A stretch of DNA of 64,000 nucleotides, taken from positions 10,187,013 through 10,251,012 of the forward strand of contig RPFO01000080.1 in NCBI GenBank assembly GCA_009746045.1, given 5' to 3'. Under the pieces are notes generated by a model that saw only the letters and a list, made by a program, of their open reading frames with translations, did not search any database and was not told the origin of the DNA. Both the position numbers and the translations under genes were made by a program. Position 1 is the stretch's first letter; the number at the start of each line of letters is the position of its first letter. Source of the stretch: Mesostigma viride (Eukaryota; Streptophyta; Mesostigmatophyceae; Mesostigmatales; Mesostigmataceae). This document shows, in pieces, positions 13,301 to 23,356 of this stretch.

Positions 13301-15893
13301 AATCGAACAGCATGTTGCGTCATTCATAGATGGGTGCCTGAATGGTCGCAGATTTTCTCTCGACCCCACCTGACCGCAGCAAAAAAATTTCCCGATGAAG
13401 TGCGCCCTAAGATCGGGGTTTCGATCATAAACGACGCATTTTTTAATTCTAAAGACTTTGACCGAACGACTTTCTTCATTACCGCTGCAATTTTTTTTTC
13501 CTGAGCTACCGCATATTTCCGACCAATTTCAAGGCTGTGTCAGGTTTGGCAGACCCATACTTCGTATACATCTGCGTTTGCCCCGAACGTCATGTTTAAT
13601 GCAGGCTTTGTGGGCTCTAAAGACGCCCACGATGTTGGGGCTTTTATCAGCCTCTGGACATGCACAAACTGCGGTCAGCAGGTGAATGCCGGAACGAGTT
13701 TCTGCGGCGGGGTGTGCGAAACAGACATCAAGCGCAAGGCAGACATGGATACCTCCGAGCGGTATGTTCCCATATTCATATCTAGGGGCGAATTCACTCC
13801 TTGTTGAGGCCCTGACCTTGTCACGGATGAATATGTTACCAGTTCCCCATCTCCGGAGTTTCTCTTTTGGTCATCTTCTTATCTTACGGGAAGTGCGTCA
13901 TGAATCGTATAGCGAGCTACGGTTTCATGGCGAGCCTTTTCTTCACATCAGCGACGTACAGGTTACCTTACAGGCTAGGGATGTCAAGGAATTCTTCACA
14001 CGGATATTAGGAAGGTTGCATGATGGATTGCGGGCAAGATATTACGGGCTGGCTGGCAGCCTTGCAGCGCTATTGCCGCCGATGGCAATGATTTGCAGTC
14101 AGGGCTATGGATCACAAAGCTGTTGCTTTGCTCTAGTTGTACATGCTGCAATTTATTGGCATTGTGCTCACGGCAAGTAATGTTGCATGACATGGTTGAC
14201 CACGAAGATTGATGGAAAACCCAGAAGCAATTGGTGGCTTTCTTTGATGCTTGATGGCTTCACATGCTTGTGAGTCCATAAAACCCACTGCATACGTGCC
14301 CACCATCTCTAAGCTGAAAGCATCTGCCTTCAACAAGCATCTTAAGACATGCATGCACATGAGAACTGTCATGGTTTGTGGAGAGGGTGGCATATTGCGT
14401 GAGAGTGGAGAGAGGACAGTGGCCGGGCTAGGCCAGCTACCTGTGCTGCCACACGGCCGGGCGGCAAACACTGATGCACAAGCTGCCTTACACGCCAGCA
14501 CCCAAGCTGCCTTCATACCCCTGAATGATGAGCAGAGGGCATCCTGGACGGCCGCATCCATGCAGTTCATGCAGTTCAGGCTGTGCGTGCTTGCCAAGGG
14601 CACGGGTAAATGAGCCAATGGCGGGCTATTATTACGCACGCTGCAACCAGCGCCAATGAAGCAACCCAAGCCTGCCCGCCTGATAGGTATGTGTGTTTTG
14701 TTTTCTCATGTCGTGTGCACAACCAGCCATCCTTTATTTCCCTATGATGCATGTTTGCGGAATTCTGGCAACCTGGCACATGGCCAAACTCCTCAATGTC
14801 AGGGGTGGGAGGGGTTGTTTGTCAAGAGGATAGACACACACACATGCTCAACACCTCTTGCTCCAATGCCACTGCCACTCACCCAGAAACTCAGGCACAA
14901 CCACGCACGATCGCTAAGCTGCTAGCCAGAATCGCAGTCCTCACCAAAGTGAGGGATGGGGCACCAGCTAGTTTGACAGTCTGGCTGAGGACGTGCAGGA
15001 GTTGAATGACATTTCTGAAGCAAGTAGTCACGGATGGCTTGGAGAAACATGGTGAAGCATGCAAGGGCATGCATCTCATGCTGACAAGGGCCAGAGCAAG
15101 AGCATGAGCACAAGGCACGTGCCTATGAAGAGGCCATTGGCCTTGCACTATCTGTTGAAGACAACTGCGGTATGGTGGCCAAGCGGCTCACCGGGGATGT
15201 GCAGTGGCTTCTTCATGCTAGGTATGATGGCGGCCAAGTGCAGTCCTTTGGTGGCACATTTCAAGCCGGCAACCTTGAGGTAGCAACTGAGCAGTGTATG
15301 AGCTGTCTGGCTATGCACCACAGCTCTGGCTGAGGAGATCTAGTCCAACTTAGAAGCTGCATTGCCAGCAACGTGAGCCCCTATAACATAGACAGGGACA
15401 TGGGGACATCCATGGTGATGCAGAGGACCATGTGTGGCAATCTTAGTCAGGCGGGCCGCTTGCCAAGGGATGTGCTGCTACCGAATCAAGGCGCACAAAA
15501 CACATCGCAGCCATGCCTGGCATGCTTAGATTATTACATTGCCAAGCTGAGTTTGCGACTACCGTGCATGCTGTGGGTTTGAACTGATCATGCTAGCCAA
15601 CGTGACAGCTGGCAGTTCTTATGTCTAACAAGCCCCTACTTGAAAATTGCCTGAGCAAGGCCATATGCACATATATACAGCCATGTCTAGCCACTGTTCA
15701 TAGTAGTATGCATATATCTTTGTCTATTCGTCACAAAAGTTGTGTTATATTATCTGTGAAAGGTCTGAACAGTTAGCAACACAGTTGGTGGGAGTTGGCC
15801 ATACCGTTACTAAAGAACTTTGCATCCAAGGTTGAGTGATTAGCTGGAAATTAGCAGGTGTTGCATGGACCAGTGAACCCAATGACACTTGAT
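13301..15893. other. No gene recognised; one Cys-rich short frame
   Basis: No open frame here resembles a known protein family. The only motif seen is at 13655-13730 on the plus strand (frame of 13592-13807), where the translation contains WTCTNCGQQVN followed by a second cysteine pair, close to a RanBP2-type zinc finger. The frame is short and has no recognisable flanking domain. The remainder is moderately AT-rich with many GCATGC and TGCCAAG words, as in the other repeat-derived parts of the window. Confidence 0.4.
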
Positions 15894-16440
15894 GGACCTG
15901 AAGTTTTGTGCAATGTCTGAAATGATGATTATTAACATGCGCGCTTGTTTTCAGCCTCAACTGAGCACATCTGGCATGGGAAACTGCAAGAAATGTGACG
16001 GGAATGCAAAAAACGCACATTTTTGCTCACACTTGCTAGCGAGCTGTCAATGAATGAAGTACAACGGACCTGAATTTTTGTGCAATGTCTACAATGATGA
16101 TATTTAATATGCTTGCAAGTTTCCAGCCCCAACTGAGCACATCTTGTATGAAAACTGTCATGAAATGTGTTAAAAAAAACGCGAAAAATGCGCATTTTTG
16201 CTGGCATTTGGTGGCATTTTGTAACCAAATAATGTACGATGGACCTGATTTTTTGTGCCATGTCTACATTAATGATGTGTAACGTGATTGCAAATTTCCA
16301 GCCTTGGCTGAACACATGTTCTATGGAAACTGCAATGAGATGTGGTGAAACAGTGCGTTTTTGCTAGCATTTGGTGGCAGTTTGTCACCAAATGAGGTCA
16401 GATGACCATGGGACCTGGTGCACAGTTGGTAGACATGGGC
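15894..16440. repeat. Diverged tandem repeat of about 172 bp
   Basis: The phrase GGACCTG followed by a T-rich run and TGTGCAATGTCTACAATG starts at 15894, 16066 and 16241, and a weaker start is at 16411. Spacings are 172, 175 and 170 bp. Each unit then carries TTTCCAGCC, GAGCACAT, a GAAACTGCAATGA-like stretch and CATTTTTGCT. The three full copies have diverged by many substitutions, so the duplication is old. Confidence 0.85.
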
Positions 16441-17020
16441 ATTAGCCTACCTGCAAACAGCCAGGTCAGGAGCTCTTTATTTGCATATTAAATGGTATTT
16501 GTTTCTATTAAAATGTGGAAAGTTGCTAAAAATAGACATGCCAAAAATAGACCAACCGATGTCGGAAAATTCTGGAAAGTCAAATTCCTTCTACTGGTGT
16601 CCTAGACATGCTGCCTACCAATACCTAGCATGTTTGGACTCAATTTGCTCCATGTAGGGCTTATAAGGGCATTTTTTGGCACTTTCATACCGTTGTGTAG
16701 TGAGAGAGACCAAATGAAAATGGTCACGTCATTATATACAAATGACGAGCTAGCAGACAGTAGCAGAGTGTGCATGCCACACGCCAAGTGCTTGTGTTCA
16801 CTGCGTGTCCACCACGTGGTCTACACAAGTTATGACCAATCACAACAAAATTGTCCAAGTAGCAAACCAGTTAACACAAGGACAAATTATTCCTTGACGG
16901 AAAACTCATTTCGTACAACTCCACAACATCTAGTCTAGTCAGTATCTAATTTCTGCCACAAATGTAAATACTTTGATCAAACTATATTTACTGATTCCTG
17001 GGCAGGTGTATCGATACTTC
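16441..17020 (-). repeat. Possible 3' LTR body of the copia relic
   Basis: On the minus strand the pol relic at 17183-18515 is followed by a purine tract (AAGGGGGG, 17026-17033) and then TGTCAGAAGTATCG starting at 17025, which is how a polypurine tract and an LTR start look. The LTR would run leftward from 17025, but I cannot place its far end, and no second copy is visible in the window. Otherwise the stretch has no recognised gene. Confidence 0.4.
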
Positions 17021-17182
17021 TGACACCCCCCTTCGGTACACATGCCATCATGATTGCCATGCCACACTAAGTGCTATTCCTGATAATGCAGCACTCAGCA
17101 CTCAGACGACATTACACTGCTGTCCCATGCAGAGTGCCGACTACACCGGTCGGCGGTCAACAGGGCAGCACTGGCAGATGGC

Positions 17183-18515
17183 TCATATGCCCATCATCTT
17201 GTCCCTGAGCATCACAAAACGTGGCTCAGGAAGTGCCTTGGTAAGCATGTCGGCGATCATGTCCACCCCAGGGAGGTGAATCACCTGGATATTATATGGT
17301 GCCATTGGCCACCTTCTCGCGGATGTAGTGATAATTCACATCGATGTGTTTCGTCCTCTTCGGATGGACGGGGTCACGCGTCAGCTCGCAACCGCACCAG
17401 TGTTGTCAGAGCCACACTGGAATTGGCCCAGGAGTCAGATCGCCCAGCTCCCTTGCGATGGTCATGATCAGGGGGACCACCTGCTGCGTGACACCCCCCA
17501 GGGCCATGTACTCGGCCTCGCAGCTGGACAGGGCCACGGTCTGCTGCTTGCGGCTGTTCCACTCCACAGCAGCACCGCGGTACACGACCACGTTCCCCGT
17601 GACCGACCGTCGGTCCACAGGGTCGTTAGCCCAGTCCGCGTCGGAGTAGGCCAACATCCCCCCCTCACGTCCTGATAGAGTAGGCCCAGGCCCTTGGTGT
17701 GCACCAGGTACTGCAACACCCGGTATGCCAGGGCAAGAAGGGCCTCCGTCGGGTTCTGCATGTGCTGGGCCAGCACGTTGACCACATATGCCAGGTCAGG
17801 CCGCGTCCACCGCATTGTGTACATGAATGCCCCGGTGAGGCTTTGGTAAGTGCGTTTGTCGTCCGCACTCAGCAGCCCCCCCTCGCCACGGGGGGTGTCG
17901 GGAGTAATGGGCGTCCGCACCGCCCGAGGGGAGACACCAAAGCGTTCAGGGAGGGCATCGATGTAGGGGCCCTGATGCAGGAACACCGTGTGCGCCGTCG
18001 AGTCGATGTCCATAGAGACCCCGAGGAACAAGGAGGGCGCGTCAGACTCAGTGATCTGGAACCGGTGAGACACCTGCTGCATCCACTGGGACAGCCACGC
18101 CGCAGAGGAGTGAGAGACCAGGAGGTCGTCCACATGCACGAAAGCGAACCCGCCGGTGTACAGGAACAAGCAGGTGTCCGTCCTGCTCTGGATGGCACCC
18201 GTCTCCTGCACGAGGTACTCGCGCAGCGTCTGATGCCATTTCCGTGGTGCCTGCTTGAGGCCATACAGGCTCCGCTTGAGGAGCCAGAGGAGCACTTGGC
18301 CGGAGGCATCCCGCTCCTCAAAACCCTTGGGGGGAAGAACGTAGACTTCCTCATCCAGAGGCGCGTACAGGAAGGCGGTGCGGACATCCAGCTGCCAGAT
18401 TGGATGTCCAGCAGTGCCCGCATGAGCCAAGCCCATGCGTACAGTGCCCGCACGGACGGTGGGAGCAAAGGTCTCACCGAAGTCCAGCCCCTCGCGTTGC
18501 GCAAAGCCCTTGCAC
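17183..18515 (-). pseudogene. Ty1/copia pol relic: reverse transcriptase and RNase H
   Basis: Read leftward on the minus strand, the translation begins with CKGFAQREGLDFGETFAPTV (about 18515), a standard copia RT entry. It continues with QLDVRTAFLYAPLDEEVYV, KRSLYGLKQAPRKW and the catalytic segment FVHVDDLLV (about 18125). The RNase H part has MLAYSDADWANDPVDRRS and KQQTVALSSCEAEYMALGG (17480-17650). After a frameshift the C-terminus reads RTKHIDVNYHYIREKVANG and ends in MLRDKMMGI with a stop at 17183-17185. Gag, protease and integrase are absent, so the copy is truncated at its 5' side near 18515. At least two frameshifts (around 17400 and 17660) make it non-functional. It encoded the polymerase that copies the element's RNA into DNA. 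Confidence 0.93.
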
Positions 18516-18602
18516 TGAAAAAACGAGGGGGAACTTTGCAGGAATGTATGGGCAGGTCATTTGGATAATAAGTGGTTTGTCTTGGGCAAAATATCTCATA
18601 AA

Positions 18603-18994
18603 TAGCGTCTTTTTCTATTTTTAGCTCGCCACCGGTGCGTGGTTGGGGGTAGTACCCCCAACAAGTGGTGGTATGAATGGCCAAACATCATCTTTATGGC
18701 ACTCAATCATCATTAGATGGTTCCCAAGTGCATTGGAATTGATATTCATTAAAGTTAGTTTTTCAGGCTTTTGGACGTGTGAGTCCCCTTAATTAATTAA
18801 TTAATTAAGGGGAGGTGGCACCCCAAAACCCTTCAAAATTGAACTATGGTAATAACACTTAAAAATCATTTGCACATTGCTGAAATATGATTGCGGGCAC
18901 TAAATAACATCTCTTGTGAGCTGTCCATGCACTTGTTGGGGGTACTACCCCCAAGTATACGCCAATATTGCGCTATAAATAGAAAAAGACGCTA
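18603..18994. repeat. Foldback structure with long terminal inverted repeats
   Basis: The left arm starts TAGCGTCTTTTTCTATTT at 18603. The right arm, read on the minus strand from 18994, starts with the same bases. About 40 bp in, both arms carry a near-palindrome TTGGGGGTAGTACCCCCAA followed by CAAGTG (left about 18642-18666, right about 18930-18954). The ends are flanked by TA on both sides, which would fit a small Tc1/mariner-type MITE of about 390 bp. The interior contains the 28-bp TTAA palindrome described separately, so the relation to the neighbouring TTAA-flanked element is not settled. Confidence 0.6.
18785..18812. repeat. Perfect 28-bp palindrome, C4-(TTAA)5-G4
   Basis: Four C, five TTAA tetramers and four G form a perfect palindrome. 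Similar (TTAA)n tracts followed by GGGG occur at 20691-20706 (opposite orientation) and 45122-45141. In the 45-kb case the tract is the tail of a LINE with a TTAA-target transposon inserted in it. This palindrome may therefore be two transposon ends facing each other across a TTAA tract. Confidence 0.8.
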
Positions 18995-20694
18995 ATTAGG
19001 GCTGGGTATGCCCCAGCCAATGCACACATTTGTTGGCAACCAAAAATCAACCATTTGTAGTTCCCTGAGTGTGTAGCTTGTTGAGCTATTTACATCATGG
19101 AAATGGCAAAACCTTGAACAGTTATTAATTTTCCCGCAAAACAGGTCTTTTTTTACCGGACATTGGGAATAAACATATCATAAACACTTCAGATAAGGCC
19201 ACAAAATCAAGCGAAAATCCGGCTAACAGGGGGACAGCAGTGGTCCAAGTCCCAGGTCATTCCGACAAGTCTAGCTCAAGTTATAAGGTTTTGCGTGCTA
19301 AAACCTGAACATACGCTAAATGAGGTTTTTCTGTGTATAAGGCCACCTAGACATCATGTTTTCCATCCAAGAAGCCAAAAAACATGCCCAACTCGATCAC
19401 ACAACATAAGAAAAGGCTAGGCACCTCATCTGCCCTCCCCTGCCCTCAGCATGGCCAGCCTTGCCAGCGTGCGCATAGCAACACCATCGCTAGGCATACA
19501 CGCACCAAGGGAGCATACACTATGCTCAGCCCAAGGTTACCATGTAAATTTATGCCAAGAACTCAGCAAGTATACGTGTAAAAACCTTAGAAAGACTGCC
19601 CAAGCAATAGAGGCAACTGCAGCCTGCAAACTTGGCAGCAAATCATACATGTTGTCTGCCAAGCATTCACATCCTATCCAGCTTGCCTTGCTGCACACAT
19701 AGCAGGGAAGTCTTAATGGTTATAGCTCAAGGAAAGCAATGGAAACACCTATCTAATGCAATGCCACTCATGCAGTATGGCCGGCAAAAGAACCACTCTC
19801 ACCTTCCTTTCCAATATGGCAATGCGCTAAGAAGCTGATGCCAGCTTGTTAGTATCTAGGCACATGCCGGATGTCGTTACTAAAACAGGCGTGTCAGATC
19901 CGGCACATAACAAAGCGTCGGAGCAAGCTCATGTCCAAAGGATTATGGAAAACAAATGTCAACACATTGCCAACAACTTGACCTCGGCGCATTTAGCATG
20001 CCAGCCACAAACTACACGAAATTGTACGAAATTGCTAGGAATCTGACGATGCAACCGAAAGAAATGGAGCGCTTCCTGCGGGGAAACTGCCAGAAAAAAA
20101 GGCGAAAGGCCGACGTTAATGCAACTGCCTGCGTGGAAATGTTTCATGCATAAACTGGCACGCAAGCTCGAACAATAAGAGACATCATCCATTGACCAGG
20201 CGAACAAGGAAGGTGCGCCTTCCGTGAATACGTCGAAGGCGACATGCGCAGGCCTGCGTAGGTTCTTACCTTGAATGCCGGAAATGTAAAAGAAACCGGG
20301 AAGCTTCGGCACAAACTCGACAACACCATTAAGTTAGCTTCATAATCGCTCTTTAGAGCCTACGTTGCCTCACAATAGCTGCCGTAAACCTGCATTAAAT
20401 TTCATGATCCGCAAGAGAAATTATATCCTGGACCCCCGCGCCCGTAGCCGTTCGAGAAATTAGCGATATTGCAAACCGTAAACTTTCCGCCATGAAATGA
20501 GGTCATCAACTAATCTTCTGCGAAATTCAAGCATTTTTTCTAGCTGTTTACGTGCCATATCGATTAATATTGCATAAAGGCATGCCGCCATGGCCACCTC
20601 CGCGAGGGTTGAGCGGTCCGGGCACACATTATACACCGTACGGACGGTACCGCGAATTTTTTGGCGCGGAAAATATTCGGCGCGCCACGTCCCC
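18809..20694 (-). mobile_element. Candidate TTAA-target DNA transposon, non-autonomous
   Basis: The right end reads, on the minus strand from the TTAA at 20695-20698, GGGGACGTGGCGCGCCGAAT. The left end, after the TTAA at 18805-18808, reads GGGGAGGTGGCACCCC, an imperfect match. The right ~115 bp match the ends at 50895-51005 and 60469-60596, all sharing a core like TTTCCGCGCCAAAAAATTCGCG and GTGGCCATGGCG. An interior stretch (about 19240-19840) is repeated in inverse orientation at about 61560-62400, next to another such end. No transposase is seen. The TTAA target resembles piggyBac elements, but the assignment rests only on target and termini. The right end is firm; the left end is less so. 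Confidence 0.55.
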
Positions 20695-20744
20695 TTAATT
20701 AATTAATGGGTGCCAAAAAGTAGTATAGGGTTCATCACGCCCAC

Positions 20745-21892
20745 GAGCCACGAGGTAGCCATGGCTGACGGCGGAGCTCATAACTTTCACGTTAATTGGG
20801 CACCAAATTCGGCTATGAATATCACAATCGGCTTTGTCTCTCTAAGACGCACATGCTGATATAATTTTCCGAAGCTATTACGCAGTATATGGCGAGCAAA
20901 CGCTGGCCTCCACGCAACGCAACCTGGCGGCTGTGCTCAGCGCTGAAAATACGTCTGCAGCTCCGGCTGCAGCTTCGCCCTCTGGCCCACATTGCAATGA
21001 GAAGGCAGTGGCGCCACTAGCCAAGCCCACGGTACGTGTAGTGGTCGCCCACCCCCCGGGGCTCGCCTCGCCCGCAGTGTTGCCTGAGCCCAAGTGCAGT
21101 CGCACTGCCGAGCCGAACTGGGAAGAGTACGACTTTGACGCCACTGGCCAGCCCGGCTTTTAATTTGACAAGCTCAACCACGACCGCATCCTGGCCTGCG
21201 TGTTTTTTGGAACGCGCGACTCGTTTATCGAACTGTGCATGCAGCTCCACCACCAGGGTCGCCTCGTCAATGCTTTCCTTCAGAGGCACCCAATCGACCT
21301 CCACAAAGCCCGCCGCCCCCATGCACCTTCAGCAATACGCCCTTTTAGCTCCCTGAGTCCCTGGACGCTCCCTCGAGGAGCTCTGCCCCCCCAAGCCCCT
21401 CACCGGCACCACCTTGACCGAAGGCCTCCATCCGCTCACTCCTTAACCTTGGTTATTAAGGACGGGCCCCATCGAGCAGCACGTAGCCCCCCTCGCTGCA
21501 AATGTGGCCGCTACTGTATGGGCGGCACGCTGGCTGCCGAGCTCCCCCTGACCCCCTCGCCTCCTCTCCACCATCTCCATGCACCACCACCTCCACCCTC
21601 CTCGCCTCCTCCGGCGCGCCACCACTCCCACCTCCGACGCCATCACCGCCCAGCTCCGCGACATATCATGCAGTCGACCATCGAGTCAGGGAAAACGCCA
21701 TCGCCATTGAGTGCCTGCAAAACACCGCAGGCCTCACGGCCCAGGCGCGGTGAAGGACATTGCCGCCATGAGCTAGCCCCCGCTGGCCCGGCTGCATGGC
21801 GATGCCCCTCCCGGCACCCCGACCTTGGCGGACACACCACCTCCACCACCTCGACCGCTGTCGCAGCACAGACAGCTCCAGCCAGAGTTAAC
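20745..21892 (+). pseudogene. LINE 5' region with ORF1 (coiled-coil protein), broken copy
   Basis: The stretch starts with the same CACGAGCCACGAGGTAGCCA text as 59364. Translated pieces align in order with the better copy at 59578-60464: a PAAAS-rich N-terminus (20933-21163), then VFFGTRDSFIELCMQLH (about 21200), matching IFFGDYASLLELCLHLY, and near 21740 the segment related to IECLQNTAGITAQ and VKDIAA. Several frameshifts and a stop at about 21161 break it. LINE ORF1 proteins bind the element's RNA. I infer that role from position upstream of an endonuclease/RT relic; no known ORF1 domain is recognised. It ends at 21892, where a transposon has inserted. Confidence 0.65.
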
Positions 21893-23351
21893 TAGTACGG
21901 CGTATAATACGATTCGTACGCGTATTGTACGTAATACGTAGCTTTTCCGTATGAAATATGTGGTTTTCGTACGGTGGTTCTGTACGACCGCTTACAATAC
22001 GCGTATTTGGCACGTACGACAGGCGTACGAGACAATTTCCCGCGTTTGGGGGGGCCTGGGAGGTTGCGGCTCGGTCTTTTTGTTTACTCCTAGTATGCGT
22101 ACAATTGCAAGGTTACCGGGCGACGTGGTTGCTCGGAATGCTGCAAAGCTGGCCGAAAAACACAGAGACGATCGGGCAATACAGGCTATACCTAATTACA
22201 CAGGCCTGTATACCTAGGTATTGTTGGTGCTAGCAATTCGACAGAACGTCTTTAGCAGCCGTGGGAGACGACATTGACGATGCTGGTGATGGCCCCGTTG
22301 GTGATGACAGGGATGAGATGTCTGTGCAACAGGAAACTGTTTGGACCTTTATATCAAAGGATAAACTTATCAAGGATGGGCACCCGACAGGGAATTCCTC
22401 TATGGCATGCCTGACATCAGTGCAAGGCGGCCTTCAAGGGCCGGCACTGCCACGCGGGCCAAGGCTCACATCATGGGTGGCCAATATGCAACCCTCAATG
22501 GGGGTGAGCAAATGCACGAATCCGCCAAAGGCGTTTCGTGTCAGGCTGCTGCAGGAGGAGGCGGAGAAGGAGGCCAAGAAGCGGCGACGGCAGGATGCAG
22601 ACCGATTAGAGATGGCGGTCGAGGTCCGGAACCTGCGTAGGCAAGGTCTGATGAATGAGGAGCCAGAGATTGAGGATAGTGATGCACGAACGTGGAAATC
22701 TGCCCGCGCTAGCACTATAGCAACGCCGGAGCTGGGTCCAGCGCATCGCAGAGCAAGGGGCGTTCCGATAATGGAACTCAGCCTGCCGCGGTCGTGACGA
22801 CCAAGCAGCAGCTTGATGACTGGAGCATGTGACATCACTGACATGCGTGTCGTATCATTGGCCATTAATTAATTAATGATTTAATTTATTAACACGGAAC
22901 AGCGTTGTTGTGTCATTGGCCATGGATGGATTCATGTGCAGGTTTTCAAATGGGATGACAATCAAACCCAGCAACCATCCTAATATGTTTTTGATATTAG
23001 TGTGCAGCATCAGTTGATATTTGTGTTGTAAGGGCCATCATACCATGTTTACCTTTCACCATTGATTGAACATTGGTAGGGTAAATGAAGGTTTATTCAG
23101 CAAGCATGATGATGACGGTGGCTTATATTCAGTTGATGCCGGCCACGCCGTGTTGGAATAATTACATGTGGAAACACATGTATTTTGTCATGTTTGAGGT
23201 GGTACATGCTCAGATATTCTTAAACCTCCAAAAAACACAGAAAAACAAGCCACCATTTAGCATTGTACCGTACTAAAAACGTATTAAACACCGTACTAGC
23301 GTATTATACATAGTACACCCCGGGACCGTATTTTACCGTACTACGTACTAT
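21893..23351. mobile_element. hAT-like non-autonomous element (older copy)
   Basis: The element separates ORF1-like sequence (to 21892) from downstream LINE sequence. TTAAC lies on both sides (21888-21892 and 23352-23356). The ends start with TAGTACG-type repeats in inverted orientation, with many CGTATTATAC, CGTACG and TAGTACGG words close to both ends. The element at 26285-29418 has the same style of subterminal repeats. A peptide in 22261-22797 (WTFISKDKLIKDGHP, then RVRLLQEEAEKE) resembles one in that element (WTYISKERILTNG, RYRLLVEQAEKE). The target duplication is not a clean 8 bp, so the exact ends are uncertain. Confidence 0.55.
22261..22797 (+). CDS. Unknown 178-codon frame inside the hAT-like element
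   Basis: The frame opens MGDDIDDAGDG and has an acidic N-terminus, a WTFISKDKLIKDGHP segment at about residue 28, and a strongly charged helix from about residue 98 (RVRLLQEEAEKEAKKRRR). It ends SLPRS at 22797. The two central motifs recur, frame-broken, at 26764-26905 in a second element, so the peptide is element-encoded and older than the split between the copies. No transposase catalytic motif or BED finger is visible. It may be the remnant of a transposase N-terminus or an accessory protein. I do not recognise the family. Confidence 0.4.
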   Translation: MGDDIDDAGDGPVGDDRDEMSVQQETVWTFISKDKLIKDGHPTGNSSMACLTSVQGGLQGPALPRGPRLTSWVANMQPSMGVSKCTNPPKAFRVRLLQEEAEKEAKKRRRQDADRLEMAVEVRNLRRQGLMNEEPEIEDSDARTWKSARASTIATPELGPAHRRARGVPIMELSLPRS

Positions 23352-23356
23352 TTAAC

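Noticed and set aside
17699-18568. 289-codon plus-strand frame
   Set aside because: Antisense shadow of the copia RT, which has clear motifs on the minus strand.
17869-18684. 271-codon minus-strand frame
   Set aside because: Out-of-frame reading of the copia RT; the motifs are in the frame of 17468-18436.
18785-18812. Replication origin or telomere-like signal at the (TTAA)5 palindrome
   Set aside because: Similar tracts are explained as LINE tails and transposon target sites at 25150 and 45122.
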